From positions 107,993 to 171,992 of the forward strand of contig JANNPZ010000068.1 of NCBI GenBank assembly GCA_031400505.1: 64,000 nt of DNA. Reading direction: 5' to 3'. The notes beneath the pieces are model-generated. The model did not search any database, was not told the origin of the DNA, and saw only the letters and a list, made by a program, of their open reading frames with translations. The DNA is from JAIYDJ01 sp031400505 (lineage in GTDB: Bacteria > Pseudomonadota > Alphaproteobacteria > Rhodobacterales > Rhodobacteraceae). The first letter of the stretch is position 1, and each line of letters opens with the position of its first letter. Position numbers and translations under genes: made by a program. This document shows, in pieces, positions 1-8,032 of the stretch.

Positions 1-1377
1 TGCCTCGGAATAACGCGGCGGGGGTTGGGTGAAGCTTTGGGTGGGCGTCACGCTGCGCTTTTCGGCAGGCTCGCCTTCCATGATCTGCGGCAGGCGGCCT
101 TCGCCTTCGTCCTCGTCATCGCGGCCTTCGTCGTAGACCTTGAGGAAGCCGTCGAACAGCACCACTTGGCCATTGGCGCGCAGAACCACCTGCCTGTCGG
201 CAGACCCCACATCGACCGTGGTGCGTTCCAGCCGCGCCGCCGCCATCTGGCTGGCCAGCGTGCGTTTCCAGATCAGGTCGTAAAGCTTGCGCTGGTCCGC
301 CTCCAGCCGCAGCGCATCGGGGGCCGCCGACATGTCGGTCGGGCGGATGCATTCGTGGGCCTCCTGCGCGTTCTTGGCCTTGTTCTTGTACATCCGCGGG
401 CCGGCGGGCACATAAGCCTCGCCAAAGCGGGCCTTGATCGCGTCGCGCGCCTGCATCACCGCCTCGGGAGCCATGTCGATGCCGTCGGTGCGCATGTAGG
501 TGATGTGCCCGGCTTCATAAAGCCGCTGCGCCGCCGACATGCAGGCCTTGGCCCCCATGCCGAATTTGCGCGACGCCTCTTGTTGCAGGGTCGAGGTCAT
601 GAAGGGCGGATAGGGGTTGCGGCTGGCAGGCTTCGACTCCACCGCCTGCACGGTCAATGGGCGCGAAGTGACAGCCTGCACGGCAATCTCGGCGGCCTCT
701 GCGGTCGGAATGTCGAATTTATCCAGTTTTGCGCCGCCCAGAACCGTCAGCCGCGCCTCGTATTCCTGCCCGCGTGGCGTCACCAACGTGGCCGACACCG
801 TCCAGAATTCGCGGTTCTTGAACGCCTCGATCTCCAGCTCTCGTTCGACCACCAACCGCAGGCAGACCGACTGCACGCGGCCTGCGGATTTCGCACCCGG
901 CAGCTTGCGCCACAACACCGGCGACAGGTTGAACCCCACGAGGTAATCAAGCGCCCGCCGCGCCAGATAGGCCTCGACCAGTGGCATGTCGACCTGACGC
1001 GGATGCTTCATCGCCTCGGTGACACTCGCCTTGGTTATCGCGTTGAAGGTGACGCGCGCGACCGTCTTGCCCTTTTTCAGGCTGCTGGCCAAAGCCTCTT
1101 GCAGGTGCCACGAAATCGCCTCCCCTTCACGGTCGGGGTCGGTCGCGAGGATCAGGTGATCGTCAGTTTTCAGTGCATCCGAGATCGCCTTGATATGCTT
1201 GCGGCTGTCGGCTGCCACTTCCCAGATCATCGCGAAATCGGCTTCGGTATTGACGGAACCATCTTTGGGCGGCAGATCGCGCACATGACCGAAACTGGCC
1301 AGAACCGTGTAGTCCGGCCCGAGGTATTTGTTGATCGTCTTGGCCTTGGCAGGGGATTCCACAACAACGACTGGCAT
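1..1377 (-). CDS. topA: DNA topoisomerase I, C-terminal part beyond the window
   Basis: Type IA topoisomerase that relaxes negatively supercoiled DNA. The visible 459 codons begin with MPVVVVESPAKAKTINKYLG, the start of the TOPRIM domain, whose glutamate is residue 7. The acidic metal-binding motif DPDREGEAISWHL lies near residues 80-92. The active-site tyrosine is Y294 in ITYMRTDG. The reading frame is still open at base 1, so the C-terminal DNA-binding region is missing only because the window ends. dprA lies upstream on the same strand about 80 bases away, an order common in alphaproteobacteria. Confidence 0.97.
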   Translation of the reverse strand, partial: MPVVVVESPAKAKTINKYLGPDYTVLASFGHVRDLPPKDGSVNTEADFAMIWEVAADSRKHIKAISDALKTDDHLILATDPDREGEAISWHLQEALASSLKKGKTVARVTFNAITKASVTEAMKHPRQVDMPLVEAYLARRALDYLVGFNLSPVLWRKLPGAKSAGRVQSVCLRLVVERELEIEAFKNREFWTVSATLVTPRGQEYEARLTVLGGAKLDKFDIPTAEAAEIAVQAVTSRPLTVQAVESKPASRNPYPPFMTSTLQQEASRKFGMGAKACMSAAQRLYEAGHITYMRTDGIDMAPEAVMQARDAIKARFGEAYVPAGPRMYKNKAKNAQEAHECIRPTDMSAAPDALRLEADQRKLYDLIWKRTLASQMAAARLERTTVDVGSADRQVVLRANGQVVLFDGFLKVYDEGRDDEDEGEGRLPQIMEGEPAEKRSVTPTQSFTQPPPRYSEA

Positions 1378-1460
1378 GACAACCCCTGCTCCGCGACTTC
1401 TGTACAAGCGCGGCAAGAAAGAGGGCAACGAACGGGAATGTCAACCGCGCCTGTCGACGT

Positions 1461-2612
1461 TCAGTCCAGTCGCGACAACAGGCCACCGGCCTGCCGCTGA
1501 ATGCGACCCTCCAGTTCCAGCGTGACGAGGGCAGGCGTCAGGGTGCCCGCGGGCAGCGCAAGATCGCGGATCAGTTGATCTTCGGCCAAGGGGCTGGGGC
1601 CAAGCCGCGCAAGGATCAGGCTGTGCACCTGCGCGATGTCCGACAGTGCCCTGCGGGCGGGCAGATGATCGGCCAGCACATCGGGCAACACATCGGGCAA
1701 CACATCGGGCAGCACGGCTTCGGCTGCCTCCTCGCGCCGCGCCTCGCCGATCGCTTCCAGCACATCGGATGATGACCGCACCAGCGTCGCTCCTTCGCGG
1801 ATCAGCTGGTTGCACCCGGCAGCGCGCGCGTCAAACGGATGTCCGGGCACCGCCAGCACCTCGCGTCCCTGATCCAGCGCGTCCCGCGCGGTGATCAGGC
1901 TGCCCGATCGGGATGCCGCCTCGACAACGACCACCGCCCGCGACAGGCCGGAAATGATCCGGTTGCGCTGTGGAAAATGCCGGGTCTGTGGCGCCATGCC
2001 CATCGGCTGTTCGGACACAAGACATCCTTGCGCCAGGATCTTTGCCGCAAGATCAGCGTTTTCCAGCGGATAGATCACATCTACCCCACCCGCCTGCACG
2101 GCCACCGTGCCGGTTGCCAGCGCCGCCAGATGCGCCTCGGCATCAATGCCGCGCGCCAGACCCGACACCACCACCTGCCCCGCCGACCCCAGTGTTTCTG
2201 CCAGCCTGCGCGCCATTCGCATCCCCAGCGACGAGGCGTTACGCGCGCCAACCAACGCCACCATCGGCCGGTTGAGCAAACTCACATCCCCCCGCGCCCA
2301 CAATACCGGCGGCGCATCGGGCAGATCCATCAGCGCTGCGGGATACCCCGCATCCCCCCACAGCAGCAGCACCGCCCCCGCAGCACGGCCCTGCGCCAAC
2401 TCGTGCCGCGCCACCTCCACCGGGCAGGCGGTGTAATTGTCCACCCCCGCCGCCTGTGCGATCCCCGGCAGCGCCGCCAAGGCGGCCCGGACACTGCCCT
2501 GCTCCCCCGCCAGCCGATGAAACGTGACCGCCCCGATCCGCCGCGACCGGATCAGCCTCAGCCAGTCCAGCGGATCATCCTGCGCTATCTCTGTTGCCTG
2601 TCGCAATGCCAT
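1461..2612 (-). CDS. dprA: DNA-processing protein DprA
   Basis: DprA/Smf binds single-stranded DNA and loads RecA during uptake of foreign DNA. The 383-residue product has the Rossmann-like DprA core with GIDAEAHLAAL and a GGVDVIYPLEN segment, then a C-terminal winged-helix-like region ending in LEGRIQRQAGGLLSRLD. The start ATG at 2612 gives the normal family length. Between core and C-terminal domain a short linker repeats L-P-D-V three times, encoded by three 12-base units (separate entry). It precedes topA on the same strand. A competence protein here is compatible with DNA uptake or gene transfer agent recipients, but no other competence gene is in the window. Confidence 0.95.
   Translation of the reverse strand: MALRQATEIAQDDPLDWLRLIRSRRIGAVTFHRLAGEQGSVRAALAALPGIAQAAGVDNYTACPVEVARHELAQGRAAGAVLLLWGDAGYPAALMDLPDAPPVLWARGDVSLLNRPMVALVGARNASSLGMRMARRLAETLGSAGQVVVSGLARGIDAEAHLAALATGTVAVQAGGVDVIYPLENADLAAKILAQGCLVSEQPMGMAPQTRHFPQRNRIISGLSRAVVVVEAASRSGSLITARDALDQGREVLAVPGHPFDARAAGCNQLIREGATLVRSSSDVLEAIGEARREEAAEAVLPDVLPDVLPDVLADHLPARRALSDIAQVHSLILARLGPSPLAEDQLIRDLALPAGTLTPALVTLELEGRIQRQAGGLLSRLD
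1677..1712. repeat. Three 12-bp tandem repeats inside dprA
   Basis: The unit CACATCGGGCAA occurs at 1677-1688 and 1689-1700, and with a one-base change at 1701-1712. The unit is a multiple of three, so copy number changes would only add or remove Leu-Pro-Asp-Val in the DprA linker without breaking the frame. Confidence 0.85.
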
Positions 2613-2795
2613 GGTCGGCGCCCCCGTTTGCCCAGCCCTGCAACCCTGCGCTACACAAGGTTAACGCAAGGTGAATCGATCCCGGCATTCGGGCCGACTT
2701 TGTGCAAGCAGGCTTACAGGTGTTAGTGCTGCTCGACCGCACCCATGAGATTAAAAGGCATCGCGACACTCGCCGCGACACCAAGGAGAACATCC

Positions 2796-2870
2796 GTGAA
2801 CGGCATCATTTACTTTGTCGGCCTCGTCGTCATCGTCATGTTCATCCTTGGCTTTCTTGGACTGCGCTAA
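2796..2870 (+). CDS. 24-residue single-pass membrane peptide
   Basis: A short reading frame with a GTG start encodes MNGIIYFVGLVVIVMFILGF followed by LGLR. It is almost entirely one hydrophobic helix with a C-terminal arginine, so a small inner-membrane peptide is expected. The start is chosen because AAGGAG at 2783-2788 sits seven bases before the GTG. An in-frame ATG at 2745 would add 17 mostly polar residues but lacks a comparable ribosome binding site. The next gene begins 26 bases later and may be co-transcribed. I recall similar 24-residue hydrophobic proteins in other Rhodobacteraceae but cannot name a function. Confidence 0.62.
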   Translation: MNGIIYFVGLVVIVMFILGFLGLR

Positions 2871-2896
2871 GTGCGCCCCTTTCACCGGAGACTGCC

Positions 2897-3388
2897 ATGT
2901 TCCCCCGAGTCCTTTCCGCTGGCCTGCTGGCGCTGTTGCCTTGCGCAGGTTTTGCTGCCGAACCTGTCATGTTGAAATCGCTCGTTGTCGAGATCACACT
3001 GGCCGACCTGACCAACCCCGAGGCGGCCACCCAGTTCGCCAACATCTCGGACGATCTGCGCAACGCAGTCGCAGCACTGATGATTGATCGCGGCGATGCC
3101 AAGGAAGGTGTCAAGATCGTCATCGACATCTCCGAACTCGAGCTGAGCAATTCTTTCACCGACACGTTCAACCTGGCCGACACCCGTCTGGTCGGCAATG
3201 TGCAGGTCATCGGCACCTCGCAGTATCCCAAATCGGCAAACTACGATCTGACGGTCGATGTCAACACCGCGATGCCGTACTTCCCCGAAGGGACGGTCAT
3301 CGAAACCCTGCCCGTGGACTCGGAAGTCTACTATACGACTCTGGTGAACACGTTTGCGAACACGGTTGTGCAAAAGCTCGACGAGTAG
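2897..3388 (+). CDS. Secreted hypothetical protein
   Basis: A 163-residue protein whose N-terminus, MFPRVLSAGLLALLPCAGFA, is a Sec signal peptide with probable cleavage after GFA. The mature part has no cysteine and no further membrane segment. It alternates hydrophobic beta-like segments with acidic stretches, for example VKIVIDISELELSNSF, so a small beta-rich periplasmic domain is likely. CCGGAG just upstream supports the ATG at 2897. It follows the small membrane peptide gene closely. I do not recognise the family and assign no function. Confidence 0.75.
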   Translation: MFPRVLSAGLLALLPCAGFAAEPVMLKSLVVEITLADLTNPEAATQFANISDDLRNAVAALMIDRGDAKEGVKIVIDISELELSNSFTDTFNLADTRLVGNVQVIGTSQYPKSANYDLTVDVNTAMPYFPEGTVIETLPVDSEVYYTTLVNTFANTVVQKLDE

Positions 3389-3406
3389 TCATCGGTTCTT
3401 GATTGA

Positions 3407-3460
3407 TGCGCCCCGGAAAGTTTGATCAAATGGCGGCAGCAATGCCCCATCCGGGGCGCA
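3407..3460. promoter_or_regulatory. Inverted repeats upstream of gabT
   Basis: Perfect 11-base arms TGCGCCCCGGA (3407-3417) and TCCGGGGCGCA (3450-3460) enclose a 32-base loop. The loop contains the perfect palindrome TTTGATCAAA (3421-3430). The right arm ends about 13 bases before the gabT ribosome binding region. The outer stem could end transcription of the preceding gene, and the inner palindrome looks like an operator. Neither role is shown. Confidence 0.4.
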
Positions 3461-3479
3461 ACCCAACGGAGCCACTTCC

Positions 3480-4757
3480 ATGCTGAACGCCGAAGTCGCC
3501 AAACGCCGGACCGATGCCATTTCGCGCGGCGTCGGCATGATGACGCAGATCTATGCCGACCGGGCGTTGAACTCTGAAATCTGGGATATCGAGGGTAACC
3601 GCTATATCGACTTCGGCGCCGGCATTGCGGTGGTCAACACCGGGCATTGCCACCCGCGCGTGATGGCGGCGGTAACCGAACAGATGGGGCGTTTCACCCA
3701 TACCTGCCATCAGGTCCTGCCTTACGAATCCTACATTCGTTTGGCTGAGCGGCTGAACGAAAAGGTCCCGGGCAATTTCGCGAAAAAGACCATCTTCGTA
3801 ACCACCGGGGCCGAAGCCTGCGAAAACGCAGTGAAAATCGCCCGCATCGCCACGGGGCGCAACGCGGTCATCGCATTCGGCGGGGCGTTTCATGGCCGAA
3901 CGTTCATGGGCATGTCGCTGACCGGCAAGGTCGAGCCCTACAAGAAGGGCTTCGGCGCGATGATGCCCGACGTTTTCCACGTGCCCTTTCCGCAAGAAGT
4001 GCACAACATCACCACAGCCGATGCGCTGGCGGGCCTGAACAAGCTGTTCAAGGCCGACCTGGACCCGGCGCGTGTGGCGGCCATCGTCTTTGAACCCGTG
4101 CAGGGCGAGGGTGGGTTCTACCCGGCCCCCCTGGACCTCGTCCGGGCGATCCGCAAGCTGTGCGACGAGCATGGCATCGTGATGATCGCCGACGAGGTGC
4201 AGACCGGCTTTGCCCGCACCGGCCATCTTTTCGCGATGGAAGGCTACGGCGTCGCCGCCGACCTGACCACGATGGCCAAGGGCCTGGCGGGCGGTTTGCC
4301 GCTGGCCGCTGTCACGGGCCGGGCAGATCTGATGGACGCGGCCCATCCGGGGGGTTTGGGCGGCACCTATGGCGGCAACCCCTTGGGGATTGCGGCGGCG
4401 AATGCCGTGCTCGACGTGATCGAGGACGAAGACCTTTGCGCGCGGGCCAACGAGCTTGGCAGCCGCTTGAAACAGCGCCTTGAGGCGTTGCGGTCGGTCA
4501 CCCCCGAAATCGTCGATATCCGCGGGCCGGGCTTCATGGTGGCAGTCGAATTTGCCAACCCCGCCACCCACGAACCAGACGCCGGTTTCACCAACCGGGT
4601 GCGGATGGAGGCGCTGAAGCGCGGTCTGATCCTGCTGACCTGCGGGGTCTATGGCAACGTCGTCCGCTTCCTTGCCCCGATCACGATCCCGGACGCCCAT
4701 TTCGCCGAGGCGATGGATATCCTCGAAGCCGCCGTCGCGGCGGCACGGGTCGTCTGA
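3480..4757 (+). CDS. gabT: 4-aminobutyrate--2-oxoglutarate aminotransferase
   Basis: A 425-residue class III, PLP-dependent aminotransferase that moves the amino group of GABA to 2-oxoglutarate, giving succinate semialdehyde. The cofactor lysine is K267 in TTMAKGLAGGLP. The aspartate contacting the pyridine nitrogen is D238 in MIADEVQTGF, and GHCHP and TTGAEACENAVK match family blocks. Length is standard. The succinate semialdehyde dehydrogenase that often accompanies gabT is not next to it. A related omega-aminotransferase specificity cannot be excluded by eye, but overall resemblance to GabT is strong. Confidence 0.9.
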   Translation: MLNAEVAKRRTDAISRGVGMMTQIYADRALNSEIWDIEGNRYIDFGAGIAVVNTGHCHPRVMAAVTEQMGRFTHTCHQVLPYESYIRLAERLNEKVPGNFAKKTIFVTTGAEACENAVKIARIATGRNAVIAFGGAFHGRTFMGMSLTGKVEPYKKGFGAMMPDVFHVPFPQEVHNITTADALAGLNKLFKADLDPARVAAIVFEPVQGEGGFYPAPLDLVRAIRKLCDEHGIVMIADEVQTGFARTGHLFAMEGYGVAADLTTMAKGLAGGLPLAAVTGRADLMDAAHPGGLGGTYGGNPLGIAAANAVLDVIEDEDLCARANELGSRLKQRLEALRSVTPEIVDIRGPGFMVAVEFANPATHEPDAGFTNRVRMEALKRGLILLTCGVYGNVVRFLAPITIPDAHFAEAMDILEAAVAAARVV

Positions 4758-4842
4758 CAAACCGCCTGGCCCGGCAGATTGCAGCAAGGTCCGACCGGGA
4801 ACAGCGGTCAATGCCCCATCGGCTGCTGCCAACCCTGTGAAA

Positions 4843-4873
4843 TTGGGGCGGCGCATTGCTGCGGCCGCCCCAA
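4843..4873. terminator. Likely shared terminator hairpin between convergent genes
   Basis: A perfect 10-bp stem, TTGGGGCGGC at 4843-4852 with GCCGCCCCAA at 4864-4873 and an 11-base loop, lies between the ends of gabT and the esterase gene. There is no long U-tract on either strand, though the minus-strand RNA continues into AATTTC. A bidirectional stop or 3'-end stabiliser is the best reading. Confidence 0.55.
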
Positions 4874-4910
4874 ATGATGAACATCGCAATCGCCCGCAAC
4901 CGAAAGCGGA

Positions 4911-5888
4911 TCAGATTGCCGAGGTCTTGCCGCAACGCCTGCGTGCAAGCCCGCCAAGCGCCAGCAATGCCATGGCGAGCATTCCGGCCGGCATCGGCAC
5001 CGGGATGGGCGCTATGGCGTTGCGCACAACGTCCTGCACGGCCGCGTGGATCACGGCAGTCGGGTGCACGGCATCAAAAAACGCAAGTTGCGACAGTTCC
5101 GCCGCCGAACACACATAGACTGCCGGAATGACACACGGCGTCGATGTGTTTGTGACCCCGAATTCCGTCGGGTCCGCCAACAGCGCCTGAAACAGCGCGT
5201 CGATCCCGATTTCGGTCACATTCAGGCCCATCAGGCGCAACTGATCGATCTGTGTGTCAAGTTCTGCATTGAACGCGTCACTGCCAGCGGTTGCATCCCC
5301 CACCAGACCGGGCGCGAAAGCAGCATAGGCAGGCAGGGATCCAAAATCGGGAAGATTGAAGATCACAAAATCTGCGATCCCGTTGTCATAAAGCGACTTG
5401 GCGGCCGCGCCGACAGCCTGTGCCGCGGCTATGGCCACAGCCTCAACTGCCGCCGTATCGACAAAGCCGATGGCGCCCAACAGATCATTCGCGCCAAACC
5501 ACAATGCGGCAAGTGGCGTATCGCCATAGAAGGCAGCCGGCACTGCTGCCGTGAACGTCGCCAGCTGGGACGCCAGATCCGGAATGAAGTCGCCGTTCTC
5601 GATTGCCCGCGCACCGCCGACGGCGAAGTTTGCGCTTGCAAGGCCCTGTGCCGCGAACTCGGCTGTCAGGCCTTCCGCCCAGACAGGACCATTTGAAAAC
5701 CGACCGTTGAAATACGGCGGATCGGCGGGGGTTGATCCGCCGGTTGCCGCGAACAGGTTGCCCGGGTCGCTGAGGCTGTCGCCGAAAACGAAGAGACTGC
5801 TATAGCCCTCGACCGTGGCGGCGCTGGCAAAAGATGCACTCAGTGCTATCGCAGCACCGGCTGTGGCGGACAGGAAACGTGATGACAT
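4911..5888 (-). CDS. Secreted GDSL/SGNH esterase with VPLPA-type C-terminal sorting tail
   Basis: A 325-residue SGNH hydrolase. After a signal peptide ending near SFASA comes block I FVFGDSLSDPG, with nucleophile Ser38, then block III GANDLLG, and block V DAVHP with the catalytic Asp and His. The C-terminus reads PIPVPMPAG, a hydrophobic run MLAMALLALGGLA, then RRRCGK. This is the layout of VPLPA/PEP-CTERM sorting signals processed by an exosortase. The product is therefore probably exported and retained at the envelope or passed to an extracellular matrix. The ATG at 5888 is chosen because it begins the signal peptide; further upstream codons give no signal. No exosortase gene is in the window. 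Confidence 0.88.
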   Translation of the reverse strand: MSSRFLSATAGAAIALSASFASAATVEGYSSLFVFGDSLSDPGNLFAATGGSTPADPPYFNGRFSNGPVWAEGLTAEFAAQGLASANFAVGGARAIENGDFIPDLASQLATFTAAVPAAFYGDTPLAALWFGANDLLGAIGFVDTAAVEAVAIAAAQAVGAAAKSLYDNGIADFVIFNLPDFGSLPAYAAFAPGLVGDATAGSDAFNAELDTQIDQLRLMGLNVTEIGIDALFQALLADPTEFGVTNTSTPCVIPAVYVCSAAELSQLAFFDAVHPTAVIHAAVQDVVRNAIAPIPVPMPAGMLAMALLALGGLARRRCGKTSAI

Positions 5889-6161
5889 TTGACCTCCGAA
5901 AAAGATGCGGCACGACTCGACCGATGGGTAAACAATGCGCAGCTCTTCTTGACAGTAATAGTGTCGTAGGTGCCGAATTCGCGCCGTGACGCAAGGTCTT
6001 TTCAAGATGGATCCGAACCTGCCACGCAAGCCTTTGCACGAACGCGGGTGCAAAGCAGGCGGCGGTTGGTGAAACTGACGCCTTTCGCGCGGGCAAAGAA
6101 CCCGGTAGACCCCTGAAAGTCCCCGGAAAGCCCCCCGGACTCCGCAAGTTTTGAGGCCGTG

Positions 6162-6893
6162 ATGCCCCACCCAATTCCCGGCATCTTGCTCAAGGACGCT
6201 GGCCTGCGGCTGGGCGGCAAGACAATCCTGTCAGGCATCGATCTGGCACTGCACGAGCCGCGCATCGGTATTGTGGGGCGCAACGGGTCGGGCAAGACCA
6301 CGCTGCTGCGTCTGATGGCGGGGTTGATTGAACCCACAACCGGCGTCTTGCGGATTTCGGGCCTTGACCCCGCGCGCGACCGCAAGGCGATGCTGGCGGC
6401 GGTCGGCATCCTGTTCCAGAACCCCGATCATCAGATCCTGTTCCCGACGGTCGATGAAGAGCTTGCTTTCGGACTGATCCAGTCCGGGTTTTCGCGGGCG
6501 AAAGCCGCGCAGACGGTGACAGAGCTTCTAGTCTCCGAAGGACGCAGCCATTGGGCGCACGCCCCGGTAAGCACGCTGAGCCACGGGCAGAAGCATTACC
6601 TGTGCCTGCTGGCCGTGCTGGCGATGGCGCCCGCGACGCTGCTGCTGGACGAACCATTTGCCGGGCTGGACCTGCCGACACAGGCCCGGCTGGCCCGGCG
6701 GCTGGCCGGCTTGTCGCAGCAGGTTATCGTCATCTCGCATGACCCCGCAGCCGTGGCCGGCGCAGATCGGGTTATCTGGCTGGAGGCCGGGCGCATTGCC
6801 GCCGACGGCCCGCCGGGGCCGGTGCTTAGCGCCTTCGCAGAGGCAATGGTCGAGCGGGGAGCGTGCGATGCTGACACTGACCTCGCCGGTTGA
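6162..6893 (+). CDS. bioM: Biotin transporter ATPase BioM
   Basis: ATP-binding subunit of the energy-coupling-factor biotin importer. The 243-residue product has Walker A GRNGSGKTTLL, a signature loop LSHGQ (His instead of the usual Gly in LSGGQ), and Walker B LLLDEPFAGLD followed by an H-loop VISHDP. The ATG at 6162 directly follows an in-frame GTG; GAGG lies just before. The end overlaps bioN by 26 bases, so the subunits are translationally linked. The 273 bases upstream, shared with the divergent esterase, show no recognisable BioR or BirA operator. Confidence 0.93.
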   Translation: MPHPIPGILLKDAGLRLGGKTILSGIDLALHEPRIGIVGRNGSGKTTLLRLMAGLIEPTTGVLRISGLDPARDRKAMLAAVGILFQNPDHQILFPTVDEELAFGLIQSGFSRAKAAQTVTELLVSEGRSHWAHAPVSTLSHGQKHYLCLLAVLAMAPATLLLDEPFAGLDLPTQARLARRLAGLSQQVIVISHDPAAVAGADRVIWLEAGRIAADGPPGPVLSAFAEAMVERGACDADTDLAG

Positions 6894-7467
6894 AACGCCG
6901 TTGCACGGCCAGCGGGCCGGGTTGAAACTGGCGCTGCTGTGTGGGTTTACCGTGCTGCTGTTCTGGCTTGATGAACCGATGTCGATGGCCGCCGCTGCCC
7001 TGGTTCCGGCCGGCCTGACGGCACTTGGAGGCACGGTTTTTGCCCGCCATGCCGCCGCGATGCTGCGCCCTTTGTGGCCGTTTGTTCTGCTGCTGGGTCT
7101 TTGGCACTGGTGGAGCGATGACATCGCGCAAGGCCTGACCATCATTTTGCGCCTGATCACCGCGGTTGGCGCCGCCAATCTGGTGACGATGACCACCCGC
7201 CTGTCCGACATGCTGGAGGTGGTCGAGCGGTTGCTGACCCCCCTTGCCCGTCTTGGCCTGCCACCGCGCCGCGCCGCACTGGTCTTCGCGCTGGTGATCC
7301 GGTTCATCCCGGTTCTGTCCGACCGGATGACGCAAATTGCCGAGGCGCACACCGCCCGGTCGCGCCGCAAACCGCGCTGGCGGGTGCTGGTGCCTGCAAC
7401 CTTGGCCGCCCTTGACGATGCCGATCATGTGGCCGAGGCCTTGCGCGCACGCGGCGGTGCAGGATAG
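6868..7467 (+). CDS. bioN: Biotin transporter transmembrane subunit BioN
   Basis: T component of the ECF biotin importer, 199 residues with several membrane segments and two cytoplasmic coupling regions. The C-terminal AHTARSRRKPRW is an ARS-type motif that contacts the ATPase dimer in this family. The ATG at 6868 lies inside the 3' end of bioM. bioY follows 22 bases after its stop. In Rhodobacter capsulatus BioMNY was the experimental model for this transporter class, and gene order here is the same. Confidence 0.9.
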   Translation: MLTLTSPVETPLHGQRAGLKLALLCGFTVLLFWLDEPMSMAAAALVPAGLTALGGTVFARHAAAMLRPLWPFVLLLGLWHWWSDDIAQGLTIILRLITAVGAANLVTMTTRLSDMLEVVERLLTPLARLGLPPRRAALVFALVIRFIPVLSDRMTQIAEAHTARSRRKPRWRVLVPATLAALDDADHVAEALRARGGAG

Positions 7468-7489
7468 ACCGTGCAAAAGAGGAGAGACA

Positions 7490-8032
7490 ATGGAACGCAA
7501 CCTGACCCATATCGCCCTGTTCGCAGCCCTGGTGGCCGTGCTGGGGCTGGTGCCACCGATCATGCTGGGGTCGGGCGTGCCGATCACGGCGCAGTCACTG
7601 GGCATCATGCTGTGCGGCACCGTGCTGGGGGCGCGCAAAGGGGCGCTGGCTGTCTTGGTGTTTCTGGCGCTGGTGGCGGTGGGCCTGCCGATCCTGTCGG
7701 GCGGGCGTGGCGGTTTGGGCGTGTTTGCCGGGCCGTCGGTCGGGTTTCTGGTAGGCTTTCCGGTTGCGGCCTTTGTGGCGGGGCTGGTGGTGGAACGCTG
7801 GACAGCACCTGTCGGGCTGGCCGCCGGGGTCGGGGCGGCGCTTGGCGGGGTGGTCGTGCTTTATGCCTTCGGCATTCCGGGAATGGCCGCGGTGCTGGGC
7901 AAGACCCTGCCCGAGGCTGCGGCCCTGATCACCGCCTATCTGCCCGGCGACGCGATCAAGGTCGTGCTGGCCGGACTGATCACACGCGGCATCGCCCAGA
8001 TGCGCCCCGGCGCGCTGATGTCGCGGCCCTAA
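7490..8032 (+). CDS. bioY: Biotin-binding subunit BioY
   Basis: S component that binds biotin in the membrane, 180 residues and about six hydrophobic segments. The N-terminal ITAQSLGIMLCGTVLGARKG and the GRGGLGVFAGPSVGFLVGF loop are BioY hallmarks. AGGAGAG lies just before the ATG. Its stop codon overlaps the stop of the convergent thiolase gene by four bases, so no separate terminator exists between the two transcription units. Confidence 0.93.
   Translation: MERNLTHIALFAALVAVLGLVPPIMLGSGVPITAQSLGIMLCGTVLGARKGALAVLVFLALVAVGLPILSGGRGGLGVFAGPSVGFLVGFPVAAFVAGLVVERWTAPVGLAAGVGAALGGVVVLYAFGIPGMAAVLGKTLPEAAALITAYLPGDAIKVVLAGLITRGIAQMRPGALMSRP

Noticed and set aside
2745..2870. 41-residue version of the small membrane peptide from an ATG at 2745
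   Set aside because: In frame, but there is no good ribosome binding site, while AAGGAG is well placed for the GTG at 2796.
5949..5975. TTGACA-like -35 box upstream of bioM
   Set aside because: No matching -10 at 16-18 bases, so it is not reported as a promoter.
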